The notes beneath the pieces are model-generated. The model saw only the letters and a list, made by a program, of their open reading frames with translations. It did no database searches and was not told the DNA's origin. DNA of 64,000 nucleotides from assembly GCA_023525715.1 (NCBI GenBank), contig CM042016.1, positions 65,487,382-65,551,381 on the forward strand. Reading direction: 5' to 3'. The stretch comes from Cichorium intybus. Taxonomy: Eukaryota > Streptophyta > Magnoliopsida > Asterales > Asteraceae. The position numbers and the translations under genes are program-made. This document shows positions 46,380 through 58,835 of this stretch, in pieces. The first letter of the stretch is position 1. Every line of letters starts with the position of its first letter.

Positions 46380-48393
46380 ATTACCTCCCACTTAAGCGGA
46401 TTCCGTGCTCGGAATCGAATTATAGTCCACAAGATTGGGGTATCTTCTCATCATTTCGTCCTTTGTTTCCCAAGTAAGATTGGCACCAAGAGAATGCCTC
46501 CATTTGACTAAGACTAAGTCAATTTCCTTATTTCTTAACTTCTTGGTCTTGAGTTCCAAAATTGCTTCAGGTTCTTCCACCAATCTCTTGTTATCATCAA
46601 CCTTCAACTCCTTCCAAGGAATTGTCAATTCCTCCTTTCCAAAGTACTTCTTCAAGTAACTCACGTGAAAAGTATCATGAATACCTTGAAGCTCTTGTAG
46701 TAGCTCCAAATTGAAAGCTTGTGTACCAACAACCTGTGAGATTTTAAAAGGGCCAACATATCTTGGACTCAACTTGCCCTTCTTACTGAACCTCATCACC
46801 CCTTTCCAAGGTGAAAGTTTCAGCATTACCAAGTCTCCTACATTCAAGTCATAAGGTCTTTGCTTTAAGCTCGCATAACTTCTCTGTCGATCCTGGGCCG
46901 CCTTCATATTTGTTTGTATGACCTTGATCTTTTCATTAGTGACTGCAACAATGTCGGGACCCGTAAGTTTATTCTCTCCGGCTTCAAACCAACAAAGGGG
47001 AGTTCTACACTTCCTTCCATACAACGCCTCAAAAGGTGGCATTCCAATGCTTGAGTGGTAGCTATTATTGTAGGAGAATTTAGCTAAGGGTAGATGATCA
47101 TCCCATCTCCCGCCAAAATCAATCACACATGCACGAAGCATGTCTTCCAATGTTTGGATAGTTCTTTCGCTTTGACCATCAGTTTGGGGGTGATAAGCTG
47201 TACTCAAGTGTAATTTTGACCCTAACGCTTCTTGCAGTGCTTGCCAAAACCTCGCGGTGAATCTAGCATCTCGATCTGAAACTATAGTCAATGGTGCCCC
47301 ATGAAGTCTCACCACTTCATCCACATAGATCTTAGCAAGCTCTTTTAGAGGAGTAGTCTCCTTAATAGCCAGGAAGAGTGCACTTTTGGTTAATCTGTCA
47401 ACAATGACCCATATGGCATTATGTCCTCTGCTCGTTCTTGGCAATCCCATGACAAAGTCCATAGTAACATCATCCTATTTCCCAGCTGGGATCTGAAGTG
47501 ATTGTATCTTTCCGTACGGTACTTGGTGCTCTGCCTTGACTTGAGCACAAGTGGAACATTTGGAGATGTACTTTACTATTCTTGGCTTCATTCCAGGCCA
47601 CCAAAATTGGCTTTTAAGTCCCGATACATTTTAGTTCCTCCTGGATGGATGGAATACTTGGATTTGTGGGAATCATCCAAGACCACTTTCCGCATTCCAC
47701 CATGCCTAGGGACCCAAATTCGCCCTTTGCACGTTTCAACCCTTGAATGTTTGATTCGAATTCCATCTTCTTTCCAAGCTTTTCCTTCTTAACATTTTCT
47801 TCCTTCATGGCATCATTTTGCGCTTCTTTAATTCTTTGAATTAAACTTGAAACCACTTCAATTCTCATGGATCTTCCTTTCACTGTTCTTTCACGGACCT
47901 TTCGACTTAAGGCATCGGCCACCACATTAGCCTTCCCTTCGTGATAGATAATTTCACAGTCGTAATCGTTAATGAGCTCTATCCACCGGCTTTGCCTCAT
48001 ATTCAACTCTTTTTGGGTGAAAATATATTGAAGACTTTTATGGTCCGTATACAACTTGCATTTGGTCCCATAAAGATAGTGTCTCCAAATTTTGAGAGCA
48101 AAAACAATTGCTGCCAACTCCAAGTCATGAGTGGTGTAACGGGTTTCTGCATCTTTCAATTGTCTTGAAGCGTAGGCGATGACCTTGCCTCGTTACAGAA
48201 GTACAAAACCAAGACCTTTAACGAATGCATCACTATAAACTACAAAATCATCCATGCCTTCCGGTAGAGACAACACATGAGCTTCACAAAGCTTCTTCTT
48301 CAATGTCTCAAAGGCTTCCTGTTGTTTCTTACCCCATACGAACTTCACGTCTTTCCTCGTTAGTTGAGTTAATGGTACCGCTATTTTGGAGAA
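46380..48393 (-). pseudogene. Element A internal region 2: truncated RNase H-integrase
   Basis: Begins with polypurine tract (plus-strand ATTACCTCCCACTTAAG) and copies internal region 1 closely. The integrase core and chromodomain-like tail (46392-47462) are open, with [20 protein letters not shown] and the QTDGQSERT block. Upstream it is damaged: TGG to TAG at 47475-47477, and one-base deletions near 47613 and 47738 relative to internal region 1. RNase H words ([17 protein letters not shown]) lie near 47900-48050. The copy ends inside the RT/RNase H connection at 48393, where element B begins. Gag, protease and most of RT are missing. Confidence 0.88.
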
Positions 48394-50696
48394 ACCACAC
48401 AAACAGTGGCCTTCTAGACATCCAGCTCTTAAAAAAGTCATATAAACTCCTCAACCTGAGTACACAGCAAAATAAGTTAGGCAATTGAAATGCCTAGTGA
48501 GCTTACCCAAGGTTGACCCATTCAGAGCGAGCAGTGAACTACCACACTCGGGAAAAACCTCCAAAAATGGTTTTGATACACTCAAAGGTTGTTTAAAACA
48601 TCAAAAGGATTTACTCAAAATAGATAGTTATGATATGCAAATGCAATGCATGATGCAACTATCCCAAACCCACGTCTATCTCATAAAAGTCCGACTCACC
48701 ATAATGGAACCTAGCTAAGTTCACAAATGACACACACAAAGCATGTCACTCGATCCCCGTATAGGCAAAACTAGGAGTAGTGGCCATCACACTAGCCCCA
48801 TGAGGATTAGCAACTCCCTCATGCAGTTCCCTATTGTCGGGAACAATTCTGCAAACATCGTTTGAGGGCCCATCTTAACCCTCTATGTGGAATAATCTTC
48901 ATCAAGGTGGCTATTTTAGCCCATCATCTTTAAGGTCATCATAAGGTTCATACGATCGATCCCATCCTATATGAAATGCAATGCACAATAGGATGCTCAA
49001 AACGTCTTTCAAAAACAACATCATCATCTTTGTTTGAAAACATCTTTAAAAGGACTCATTTCATGCAATGCACACATAGTACTCATATAACAATTAGCAC
49101 ATAAAAGCATGCATGGAAATAGTTGATAACACACACAAAAGATAATAGAAGGGATGTGTACTCCCGGTAAACTCACTTGATGTCAATTGAAAAGTCAACA
49201 CTATCCCCGAAACATCCTTGAGTCTGAATTTGTCAATTCCTTAACCTCATCCGCTTAACCTCTAATTTTCTATGATCAAATCGTGTAGAAATTAATACAT
49301 GATCTGGAAGGTGTTATCGCTTCCAAAACTTAACTGAGGTCTCATTCAATGATCGATCTTATGTCGATATAGAGACTAAGTTTAATTATTCAGTCTATAG
49401 TTTATCTTAAACGACTCGTCAAACTTAAGTTAGTTCTATTAAGTTGTTACATCGTTCATTAACAAATATTTTTACCCAAAAAGTCACATATGATTAAAAT
49501 GCACTTTATAATGACCCAATTATTTCCATTTACAACTCATACTATTTCAAATACTCGGTTTAGGTCACGTCTAATTTAATAAACTCATATCTTAGATAAA
49601 TATTCGTTTAAATTAAAATGAGAACAAAAGAATTAGATTCTATTTACGACATATTAAAACTAACTTAATGTAAAAGAATTAATTATTATTTCTAATTGAT
49701 TTATTTAAATCCCATGGATTAATTATCCATCTACATGATAATTAAGTTATCTGCATAATTCATTGTAAAAGTCCAACTATGGCTCATAGGTATCACAATG
49801 TGCAATAAGAGGCCCGGTTTAAACACGACCCAACCTTTTTAGTCGATCAAAGGAACTGGCCCAACTCTTGACCTAACTGGAAAGGAATCTGTGAGGACAA
49901 GATTACCTCGTTTAACAAACCGCCGGAAAGTTGTGCAAGCACCACCATCCGAGTTTGCCCTTCGCTGGCCGTAGATGCTCCGGCGACTCACCATTTCCGA
50001 CAGAGCCTCCGCCCTTGCGACCTTCCTTCACGGCTACCTACATCCCCGCCTCTATTTGCTTCGCTACCATTGTACATCTAACCGACGAGTGAGCGGAAAG
50101 AAACCATCTACGACCTGATCTCCTCCAATGGTGTTGTTTCATTACACCCTCATTTCTCCATCTCACCATAAACGCATCAATCACAAGAGGTGGCAGGGGA
50201 CCTCACCGGAAAAACTCATGAATCCTACCGCCTTTTCCAGTCTCGATTTCCTCTGATTTGTCGAGCTTCACTCTATTTCTAAAATGATCTCAATTCAGCC
50301 TTATTTCATCTCTTCGTGAATCCATCTGACCTTTGCAACACCTTTCACTCAACACCCTTCAGTCGAATCTCTCCCTCTCATGGTCATCGTCGGAGTCACT
50401 AAGGAAGGTGACCGGCGACCCATCTTCTTAATGCTCTCTTTCACTCCGATGACAGCACTCCGACTCCAACACCCGACTGATTCAATCCCACATCTCGCTC
50501 TCTTTTGGTCCTGTTTCATCCTTTCTTTCTCGTCCTATCACTCCATGTGATCTTTCTTTTTCATTTATTTCCTCTAACACTCTCACTCTAGAGTACTCTC
50601 TATCTACTGCAGTTGATGATCGCCGGAGAGGGCCACCGGAGGCGGTGGTTCTCCACCACCGCCATTCACTCTTTCACGTGCTCTCTCTCTACATGC

Positions 50697-50698
50697 TT

Positions 50699-50736
<38 letters not shown>

Positions 50737-50756
50737 CCCCTCTCTCTCCCTCTTTC
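50697..50756. repeat. CT dinucleotide microsatellite
   Basis: About 60 bp of (CT)n with CCCC interruptions, in the left LTR of B. Confidence 0.9.
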
Positions 50757-51326
50757 TCATACCTTCTCTTTCTCCCATCCTGCAGAATTTGTTACAACAA
50801 CGTGCACCACCAAGAAGAAATCTAGATGCATGCTTGTCCTTGAGTGAAATTACCTTAATGACCCTCTCATTGGTTTTTCTAAAAATTACAAAAATACCCT
50901 TCCAAAAACTACATATCCGTTGTGTCTAAATTACTAAGTTTTCCCTTAATCCATCCATTACATTTATCTTACCCATGAATTTACTAAACTGCCCTTTATG
51001 CATGATTCTCGTCTTTTCTCTAATAAAATTACTAAATTACATTTCGACGTCCAATACCTAAGTATAACGTCTAATTTGCTGTGATAAGGGTTTTCAAGTT
51101 ACGTTATAGTTCAATTAATAGTACTAATAATAATAATTAGAAAAAATCAATTTCTATTCACAAAGTTACCATTTTACCCTTCTAAATAAATATTAATAGC
51201 AAAATATCAATATGCTAAACGAATGTTCAATTGTTATAAAATAAATGCTTATTTATGTAATAGACGACGAATTCTGAAATATATGTTGCATTCTAAAAAT
51301 TATTCTTTACCAACTTTGAAACAAGC

Positions 51327-54300
51327 TGTAACACCCCATCTTTCTTACACCTCAAATGGTGTAATCATTTATGAAAATGTTGTGAAGTAAAATAAAACTA
51401 AAAATTTGTTCTTTCAAAAACTTTTCTCATAACATTAGGTTATGTATTTTAAATTTGTGGTCCCAACAAAACAAATAAGTTTAAAAATATTTAGACAACA
51501 TTGGGGGTTACAGAACTCATTTCAACACAACCATAGTAAAGCATCATGACATCTCTAGCTAATATCCCGTAACTACACAACAATTGTACCGAAAATTCGG
51601 CATGACCTTTGGGCTATACGGATAAAAATCCATACTAACTCGACACAAAGTAAAAATAGCCCAAAAGCATTACGGGACATAGCAAACTTTACAATACAAG
51701 AACAAGGGTTATTCTAAACCATTACCATAATATCTCTCAACTATACATCATATCATAACTATACCGCATTAAAGATAACTCTATCTTCTGATCATCTTTC
51801 TATCTACATTCCACATGACGTCTTCTAAATTCTTTTCTTCTACAATCTGGTAATAAGATTCCTGTTCCTGAGTACATAGCATTTAAAACAAAGATACGTA
51901 AGACACATATGTCTCGTGAGATACATGGGGTTTAGACCCAAAACATTTGTAAACATAACATATAACATTTTCAAAACCTTTGTAATTAAATCATATATTG
52001 ACACTTTCTGTTAAATAGTTCATAAATGAATCATATCATAATACTTGTTATCAAAACCTTTATAATTGAAACATGTTTTCATTTTGCTTGTAAAGCCTTT
52101 TCATAATAAATTAGATAACAGTCTTACCAACATAAAACTTTCATTACTCAAACTTGACTGGCATTCAATCATAACTGGATTTTTATACTTAGGGCATTAA
52201 TCACCTTAAGTGATACCCCAAGTCTAGACTAGGATGGAAAAAAAGAAATCAGTCCATCTTAGCATGATAAGCTTTAGGATATCTACTTCGCGACGGGGTC
52301 GGTACCTCCCCAGTAGATTCCTCTAGGTTCCCTTGCGGGAACATCATGGCTCGGGAGAAAGTGGGTAACATAATAACTTGCATTGCTGCATTCATTCATA
52401 TCTCAAATATCAGTCATTTAAAACATAACATTACTTAGCATCAAAGTACTCAATTATAAACACATTAAGGCTAATGCCAAAACATCTTTTCATAAACATC
52501 GTATGGCTGAATGCCAAAACTTACTTTTCAAAACATATTCAATTTAATGTCAAATTATACTTTCAAAACATAACAGTAAACTTTTATAAGCATGACATGG
52601 ATGGTAAAACTTGCATATAGACTCATATTAAAAAACCATATAAAACGTTGTAAATACTTGCTAATTTAAGCTTTAAAAACCATTTGGAAGATCATTACTC
52701 ATAAAACATTTAGCATAAGATTTAATATAAAACATTCAATAAAACTTGTTGCTATGTACCCAGTGAAAATCCTCATGTACTCACCTCGGTAGCTAGGTAT
52801 GTCTAGCTACAAAGATCCACCAGTTCTTGACTCTACTTGCTTCCAATCATCTATCAACCTGTATTGATTTAATAAGAGGTTAGTACATATTACATGACTA
52901 AACACATAATCTTTACCATAACATACATGATCTCTTTCTAAACATCATTTAATTCTATTCCAAAGATTAAGTATGTTCTTTAAAGCATAATAATCATTTA
53001 TGTACATTTTTACCCTTTTTGTCCCAATTCGGCTAATTATGTATTTCTTGGGTTATGCTAAGTTATTATCATGACATTCACATTTATTACTTCTTTATAA
53101 GTTCACTCAGATGACTAGATGTCATAACATCTTTTACTTTACCCTTTTTACGTCATTTTGACAAATACAAACAATAAAGTTTCTAAATATAGAAACCATT
53201 ATAAAACATAACATTTTTCGTTCCCGTAACATCTATACGTTCCCAATATATCATAAATTCCATTTAGTCAAGTTATATATTTTCTTTCATGTTATTCTTG
53301 CATAACTAAAATTGTCCCATGAAGGTGGAATTCACAATTCCATTTCATTTCTAACATATAAAGTAAAACTAGCAAATTCAAGTACCATCTTTTCACCAAC
53401 ATACATGTAACTAGATTAATATTTATTTTCAATCATAATCATGTACCTTACATGCCTTTATAAATCTAGTTTTCCAAGATTTTGTCCCATTAAAATTTGA
53501 ATACATGATTCCAATCCAATTACCAAGTTTTCTTTTCTTTTGCCCCATTAACATGGTTATATTCAAGAACAAGACAATTACAATTTACCGTAAAGACTAA
53601 ATCTCATTCACTTCATCCATTGACTAATGTATCCTTAGTTTCATTCTTTTGTCCCATGAGGGGATAAACCGTTTCAATCAACGTATTCAACACATTCCAT
53701 ACCAAGCATTATTCTATTTCATTATAATTCACTTTTTCATGTTCATAGTTGTCCCTAAAACAGAAAATGATAATCTAGTACCATATTCATAAATTTCAAC
53801 TTGAACATTACAAGATTTCCATGTCATATGACTTCGATTCTTGTAGTTTAAGAACCCAACACAACATATTTAAAATCTTAATAGACAACATCAAATCTAC
53901 AAATTGCTTGCATCCATGAATTCATAACATAGTAAGATCAGAAAACCACACCCAATTTCTAACATGCATTCAATTTTCCATGTCAACTTCAAAAATTTTT
54001 AGCTAGGTTTATGAATTTACCATAATGTTGCTGTCCATGCTCACAAAATCTGAGATTGAAGTTTGCACAACAAGAAATCGGATTAGAGGGTCCACTCTTG
54101 GCTACAATCGCCGCAGCCGCCGGCTCTCCGCTGCCTGCTACCCTTGGCCGTCGCCATACAGCAGCGCACAGCTGCTTCCCGTCGACTTCCTGTCGTCAAT
54201 CAAACTAAGCAGTCCGATCTCTACCCCTCTGCGACTTGATGAAATCACGAACCCACACACGTATGTGTGTGTTTGGGTGTTCTTATTTTTCATTCCCGAT

Positions 54301-55061
54301 CTCCTAATTCTTCTTCTCTCCCCGTTTTTCTTTTGATTTACGCACACAAAATCACAAACCACTGAAACGCGTACCAAGTTTAAGGAAATATTGTTTTGAC
54401 TGGTCAACGGAAAAATTACAAAAATGCCCTCAGCCTTGTGCCTTGGCAAAATTTTCCAACATTTCTAGCGGATTTTTATGAAACTTTAAGCATGCTTAAC
54501 TTCTATACATGATATCGGATTTTTACAAATTATATACCTTTAGAAAGATGGGAATGAGCTTTACATTTTCTTCTTACTAACAAAAGGCTGAGTTCGTACA
54601 GATTTTTCGATACAGTCCCTCCAACATGACCCCTTTGGCAATTTTCGTCACTTTTTGGTCATCTTTACGTGGTCATAACTTCTTCGTTATAATTCCAGAT
54701 GAGACGAATCTTTTTCCTATATTCTTTTTACATAAAATATTACAAAAGTCTCCTTGATGACTTTCTCCCAATTCCTTATAGATTTTTAGATATTAATTTT
54801 TTGAAGATTTACAAATATTTTCTTCACTTTTAGTCCTAAATTCCCATATTTGTCCTCGGGTCTTTAAATCAAATTTTCAAATGAAGTAATATTTCATTAT
54901 GACTTAATAGAAGGTCTTAAAACCCAAATTCCTATATTTTCACATTCTTAGTCGATTTTGCCCTTGCATTTTATAAGAAATAATTACAACTTTAACCTTT
55001 TAAGCACCAATATACTTATATAATTCATTCATTATCTTATATAAAATTTTTGGTTGTCACA
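51327..55061 (-). mobile_element. Solo LTR J, related to the LTR of element A
   Basis: 3,735 bp, TGTAACACCCC to GTTGTCACA, with target duplication CAAGC on both sides (51322-51326 and 55062-55066) and no internal region, PBS or polypurine tract: the mark of LTR-LTR recombination after insertion. Parts align loosely with the A LTR: CAAACTTGACTGGCATTCA near 52149, the unit array near 52460-52570, the GTGTGTGT patch near 54265, and the last 500 bp. So it is a diverged member of the same gypsy group. The 103-codon ORF at 54025-54336 is not credible. Confidence 0.87.
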
Positions 55062-55168
55062 CAAGCCTTTAAATTTATTCTTTTATGATTATTTGATTAT
55101 TTCCAAAATGAAAATTATTTTTTATCAATTAAAGTCTAAACTTCGAGGCCCAAAATACGAATGTTACA

Positions 55169-56824
55169 ATTATCCACCCCTTAAAATGATTCCGTCCCGG
55201 AATCACCAAGGAAAATATGGTAGTAGTTTTCCAAATCCTCAAAAGTTAATCATATTTCTATGTTTCAAAATTTATAAAACTGTAGTACTTTTAATTTGAA
55301 CTTTTCTTTTCCAAAACCACGTCACTTCAAGAATTATTTATCCAGAATTTTTTCTTTTCATAAAAGGTCATCCTGGAAATACATGAATGTAAAACTGTAA
55401 TCCTCTTTAATTTGACCATTTGTCTTACAAAAATTTCAACATTCAACTTTATGGTTATTGTTTTGAAGAGACCATATCTTATGAAAGTTTAATTCATTTT
55501 TATGAAAAAGCATCCCTCAGACTTCTCATAATTTAGCTAAAACGATAAATTTTCAAATTTATTTGAAATCTATTTTTATCGAATTTGTTAACAAAATTTC
55601 GAAGCGCTCATCAATCCCCAGATATTTACTATTGATTCATGCTGGCCCTTGGTCATTTATTTTCCATAAAAGTCTTGCATTTTTGCACGATGTACTCACC
55701 CAAAATGATTTGTGAATGTTTTCTCGCAAATTGTTTTTGGCGACACTCTTGAAAGAGACTTGACTTACATCGCTCTTATGGTCTTATTAGGGTAAGTTGT
55801 GTTTACTAACTCATACACCGTATGTTGAAGTATGGTTTAAAACCTATGGCTTCAAGTCTCATCACGTATTCCCGAATTTTAAGCATGAATATGCACCTCA
55901 ACATACCAATAAGTCTCTACAGGTCAACTAAGTCATCACTCACTACCAGGAAACCCAATAATTAATTTCTATTTTTTTCTTACTTAATGGTTTCTCTAAA
56001 TCAGACCCAAAGGGTACAAACCACGCTACTCTTACATACGCACTTAGTCTTCTAAATCTAAGGCAAGGTCACAAGGTTGATAGCCTCGATGTCACTTGAA
56101 AGGAAACGTCACAATGGTACTATTAAGCGAAGAAACTAAACTATCCGGCTCATCCATAAAATTTCAATGACGTCACCCATTAGAGGATCGATAACATCTG
56201 AGATGGCGATTAGGTCACAAACATGAACACCGAAGAGATGACGGACGGGTCACTCAAGAAGATAAAGGCAAGGAATAAAGGTTTAAGCATCACGCCAAAA
56301 GACTTTTCTTAACAGATCCAAGTCATCATCTACTCTTCACTGAACTCAATACCATGTTCCTCAATCTTCATGTTTGCTCAAAATTGTCACCACAATTCCC
56401 CTAGTGGGTCCTCAAGGTCAACCAACTCAGAATCCTCACTATTCTTCGAGCTTCATCCGATATTAGTTGTTCCTTCCTCATCTACTATGATTCTTTCTTC
56501 TTCAAAGTCATTTGAGAACACAAAGCCAAATTTCTTAGCAATCGCCATTCTCTCGAAGTTGTTTCCTCATGATGCAAGGCGCCCATCATCCTTCAATGCC
56601 ACATTTCATATCCACACAAGAAGCCTCATATAAGAACCCCTTCTACCAAGAAACATTACTCATGCCAACCCGAACTCATTAACTAACCGATTAGAAACTT
56701 AAGCATAAGCAAGTATTTACCATCAAATTCTAATGGTCAACTACTTAAGAACTGAAAAATCCTCAAGAGCATCCTAGTTTAAGGCTTTTCATAAAATACC
56801 ATTTTAAATGCTCTGATACCAAAT
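55169..56824 (-). mobile_element. Internal region of B, PPT to PBS
   Basis: No recognisable gag or pol. On the minus strand a short acidic reading piece (about 56450-56545, MAIAKKFGFVFSNDFEEERI) could be a relic of a protein-coding segment, but I do not recognise it. A 31-bp sequence at 56778-56808 just inside the PBS is repeated as the LTR start at 56839-56868 (AAGGCTTTTCATAAAATACC core). Confidence 0.6.
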
Positions 56825-58835
56825 TGAAACACCCTCGCTTAAGGCTTTTCATAAAATACCGTTTTAAACTCATAGTTTATCATCATTATTTTAAAATCAA
56901 CCTTAAATGAAAAAAACTTTAATTTCAACATCTTCAAAATATTCAAATTTTGTTCAAAAACCGTTTTAAAACACATTGGGTTTGTTAAGAAAACATTCAG
57001 AGTTCAAGTTGCGGAAAAATCATCGGTCCCACTTTAAATAAAACATTTTGGTTTGTAAAAGAGCGAGGTTGTTACAATATGAGCACCATTACACAGCTTA
57101 AGGGAAACCACACAAACTGTGGCCTTCTAAACATCCAGCTCTTAAAAAAGTCATATAAACTCCTCAACCTGAGTACACATCAAAATAAGTTAGGCAATTG
57201 AAATGCCTAGTGAGCTTACCCGAGGTTGACCCATTCAGAGCGAGCAGTGAACTACCGTACTCGAAAAAAACCTCCAAAAATGGTTTTGATACACTCAAAG
57301 GTTGTTTCAAACATCATAAGGATTTACTCAAAATAGATAGTTATGATATGCAAATGCAATGCATGATGCAACTATCGCAAACCCACGTCTATCTCATAAA
57401 AGTCCGACTCACCATAATGGAACCTACCTAAGTTCACAAATGACACACACAAAGCATGTCACTCGATCCCCGTATAGGCAAAACTAGGACTAGTGGCCAT
57501 CACACTAGCCCCATGAGGATTAGCAACTCCCTCATGCAGTTCCCTATTGTCGGGAGCAATTCCACAAACATCGTTTGAGGGCCCATCTTAACCCTCTATG
57601 TGGAATAATCATCATCAAGGTGGCTATTTTAGCCCATCATCTTTAAGGTCATCATAAGGTTCACACGATCGATCCCATCCTATATGAAATGCAATGCACA
57701 ATAGGATGCTCAAAACGTCTTTCAAAAACAACATCATCATCTTTGTTTGAAAACATCTTTAAAAGGACTCATTTCATGCAATGCACACATAATACTCATA
57801 TAACAATTAGCACATAAAAGCATGCATGGAAATAGTTGATAACACACACAAAAGATAATAAAAGGGATGTGTACTCTCGGTAAACTCACCTGATGTCAAC
57901 TAAAAGTCAACACTATCCTCGAAACATCCTTGAGTCTGAATTTGTCAATTCCTAGACCTCATCCGCTTAACCTCTAATTTCCTATGATCAAATCGTGTAG
58001 AAATTAATACATGATCTGGATGGTGTTATCGCTTCCAAAACTTAACTGAGGTCTCATTCAATGATCGATCTTATGTCGATGTAGAGACTAAGTTTAATTA
58101 TTCAATCTACAGTTTATCTTAAACGACTCGTTAAACTTAAGTTAGTACTATTAAGTTGGTACATCGTTCATTAACAAATCTTTTTACCCAAAAAGTCACA
58201 TATGATTAAAATGCACTTTATAATGACCTAATTATTTCCATTTACAACTCATACTATTTCTAATACTCGGTTTAGGTCACGTCTAATTTAATAAACTCAT
58301 ATCTTAGATAAATATTCGTTTAAATTAAAATGAGAACAAAAGAATTAGATTCTATTTACGACATATTAAAACTAACTTAATGTAAAAGAAGTAATTATTA
58401 TTTCTAATTGATTTATTTAAATCCCATGGCTTAATTATCCATCTACATGATAATTAAGTTATCTGCATAATTCATTGTAAAAGTCCAACTATGGCTCACA
58501 GCTATCACAATGTGCAATAAGAGGCCCGGTTTAAACACGACCCAACCTTTTTAGTCGATCAAAGGAACTGGCCCAACTCTTGACCTAACTGGAAAGGAAT
58601 CTGTGAGGACGAGATTACCTCGTTTAACAATCTGCCGGAAAGTTGTGCAAGCACCACCATCCGAGTTTGCCCTTCGCTGGCCGTAGATGCTCCGACGACT
58701 CACCATTCCCGACAGAGCCTCCGCCCTTACGACCCTCCTTCACGGCTACCTACATCCCCGCCTCTATTCTCTTCGCTACCATTGTACATCTAACCGACGA
58801 GTGAGCGGAAAGAAACCATCTACGGCCTGATCTCC
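56825..58835 (-). mobile_element. Right (5') LTR of B, cut by element E
   Basis: Starts TGAAACACCC after the PBS. From 57105 it runs closely parallel to 48395-50117. Stops at 58835 inside TCTCC, the probable left target duplication of E. Confidence 0.78.

Larger units (their letters stand above)
4381..48393 (-). mobile_element. Tandem Ty3-gypsy chromovirus-like element A (LTR-INT-LTR-INT)
   Basis: Minus-strand gypsy element with about 3-kb LTRs. In plus-strand order: LTR1 (4381-14827), polypurine tract, internal region 1, PBS (28641-28654), LTR2 (28655-46379), polypurine tract, internal region 2, which stops at 48393. LTR2 has a PBS on one side and a polypurine tract on the other, so it is shared by two internal regions. 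That is the product of LTR-LTR recombination rather than two separate insertions. C, D and F (with G inside F) are inserted in it, giving 44 kb. The right end is missing: internal region 2 fuses to element B through a 4-bp GAAA microhomology. Confidence 0.85.
48395..55168 (-). mobile_element. Left (3') LTR of B, truncated and interrupted by solo LTR J
   Basis: 48395-51326 continues at 55067-55168 and ends AATGTTACA. Matches LTR copy 2 from 57105 on; the first roughly 280 bp of the LTR are missing at the junction with element A. Contains a GC-rich patch (49920-50650) and a CT microsatellite. The Leu/Ser-rich ORFs at 50613-50929 are translations of that microsatellite, not genes. Confidence 0.78.
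48391..58835 (-). mobile_element. LTR retrotransposon derivative B without coding capacity
   Basis: In plus order: LTR copy 1 (truncated at its left end, interrupted by J, ending 55168), polypurine tract (55169-55183, ATTATCCACCCCTTA), 1.65-kb internal region, PBS (56811-56824, minus-strand TTTGGTATCAGAG), LTR copy 2 from 56825, cut at 58835 by element E. LTRs over 3 kb with a short non-coding interior fit a LARD-type derivative of a gypsy element. Confidence 0.75.

Noticed and set aside
50613..50929. Leu/Ser-rich ORFs resembling membrane segments
   Set aside because: Translation of the CT microsatellite in the B LTR.
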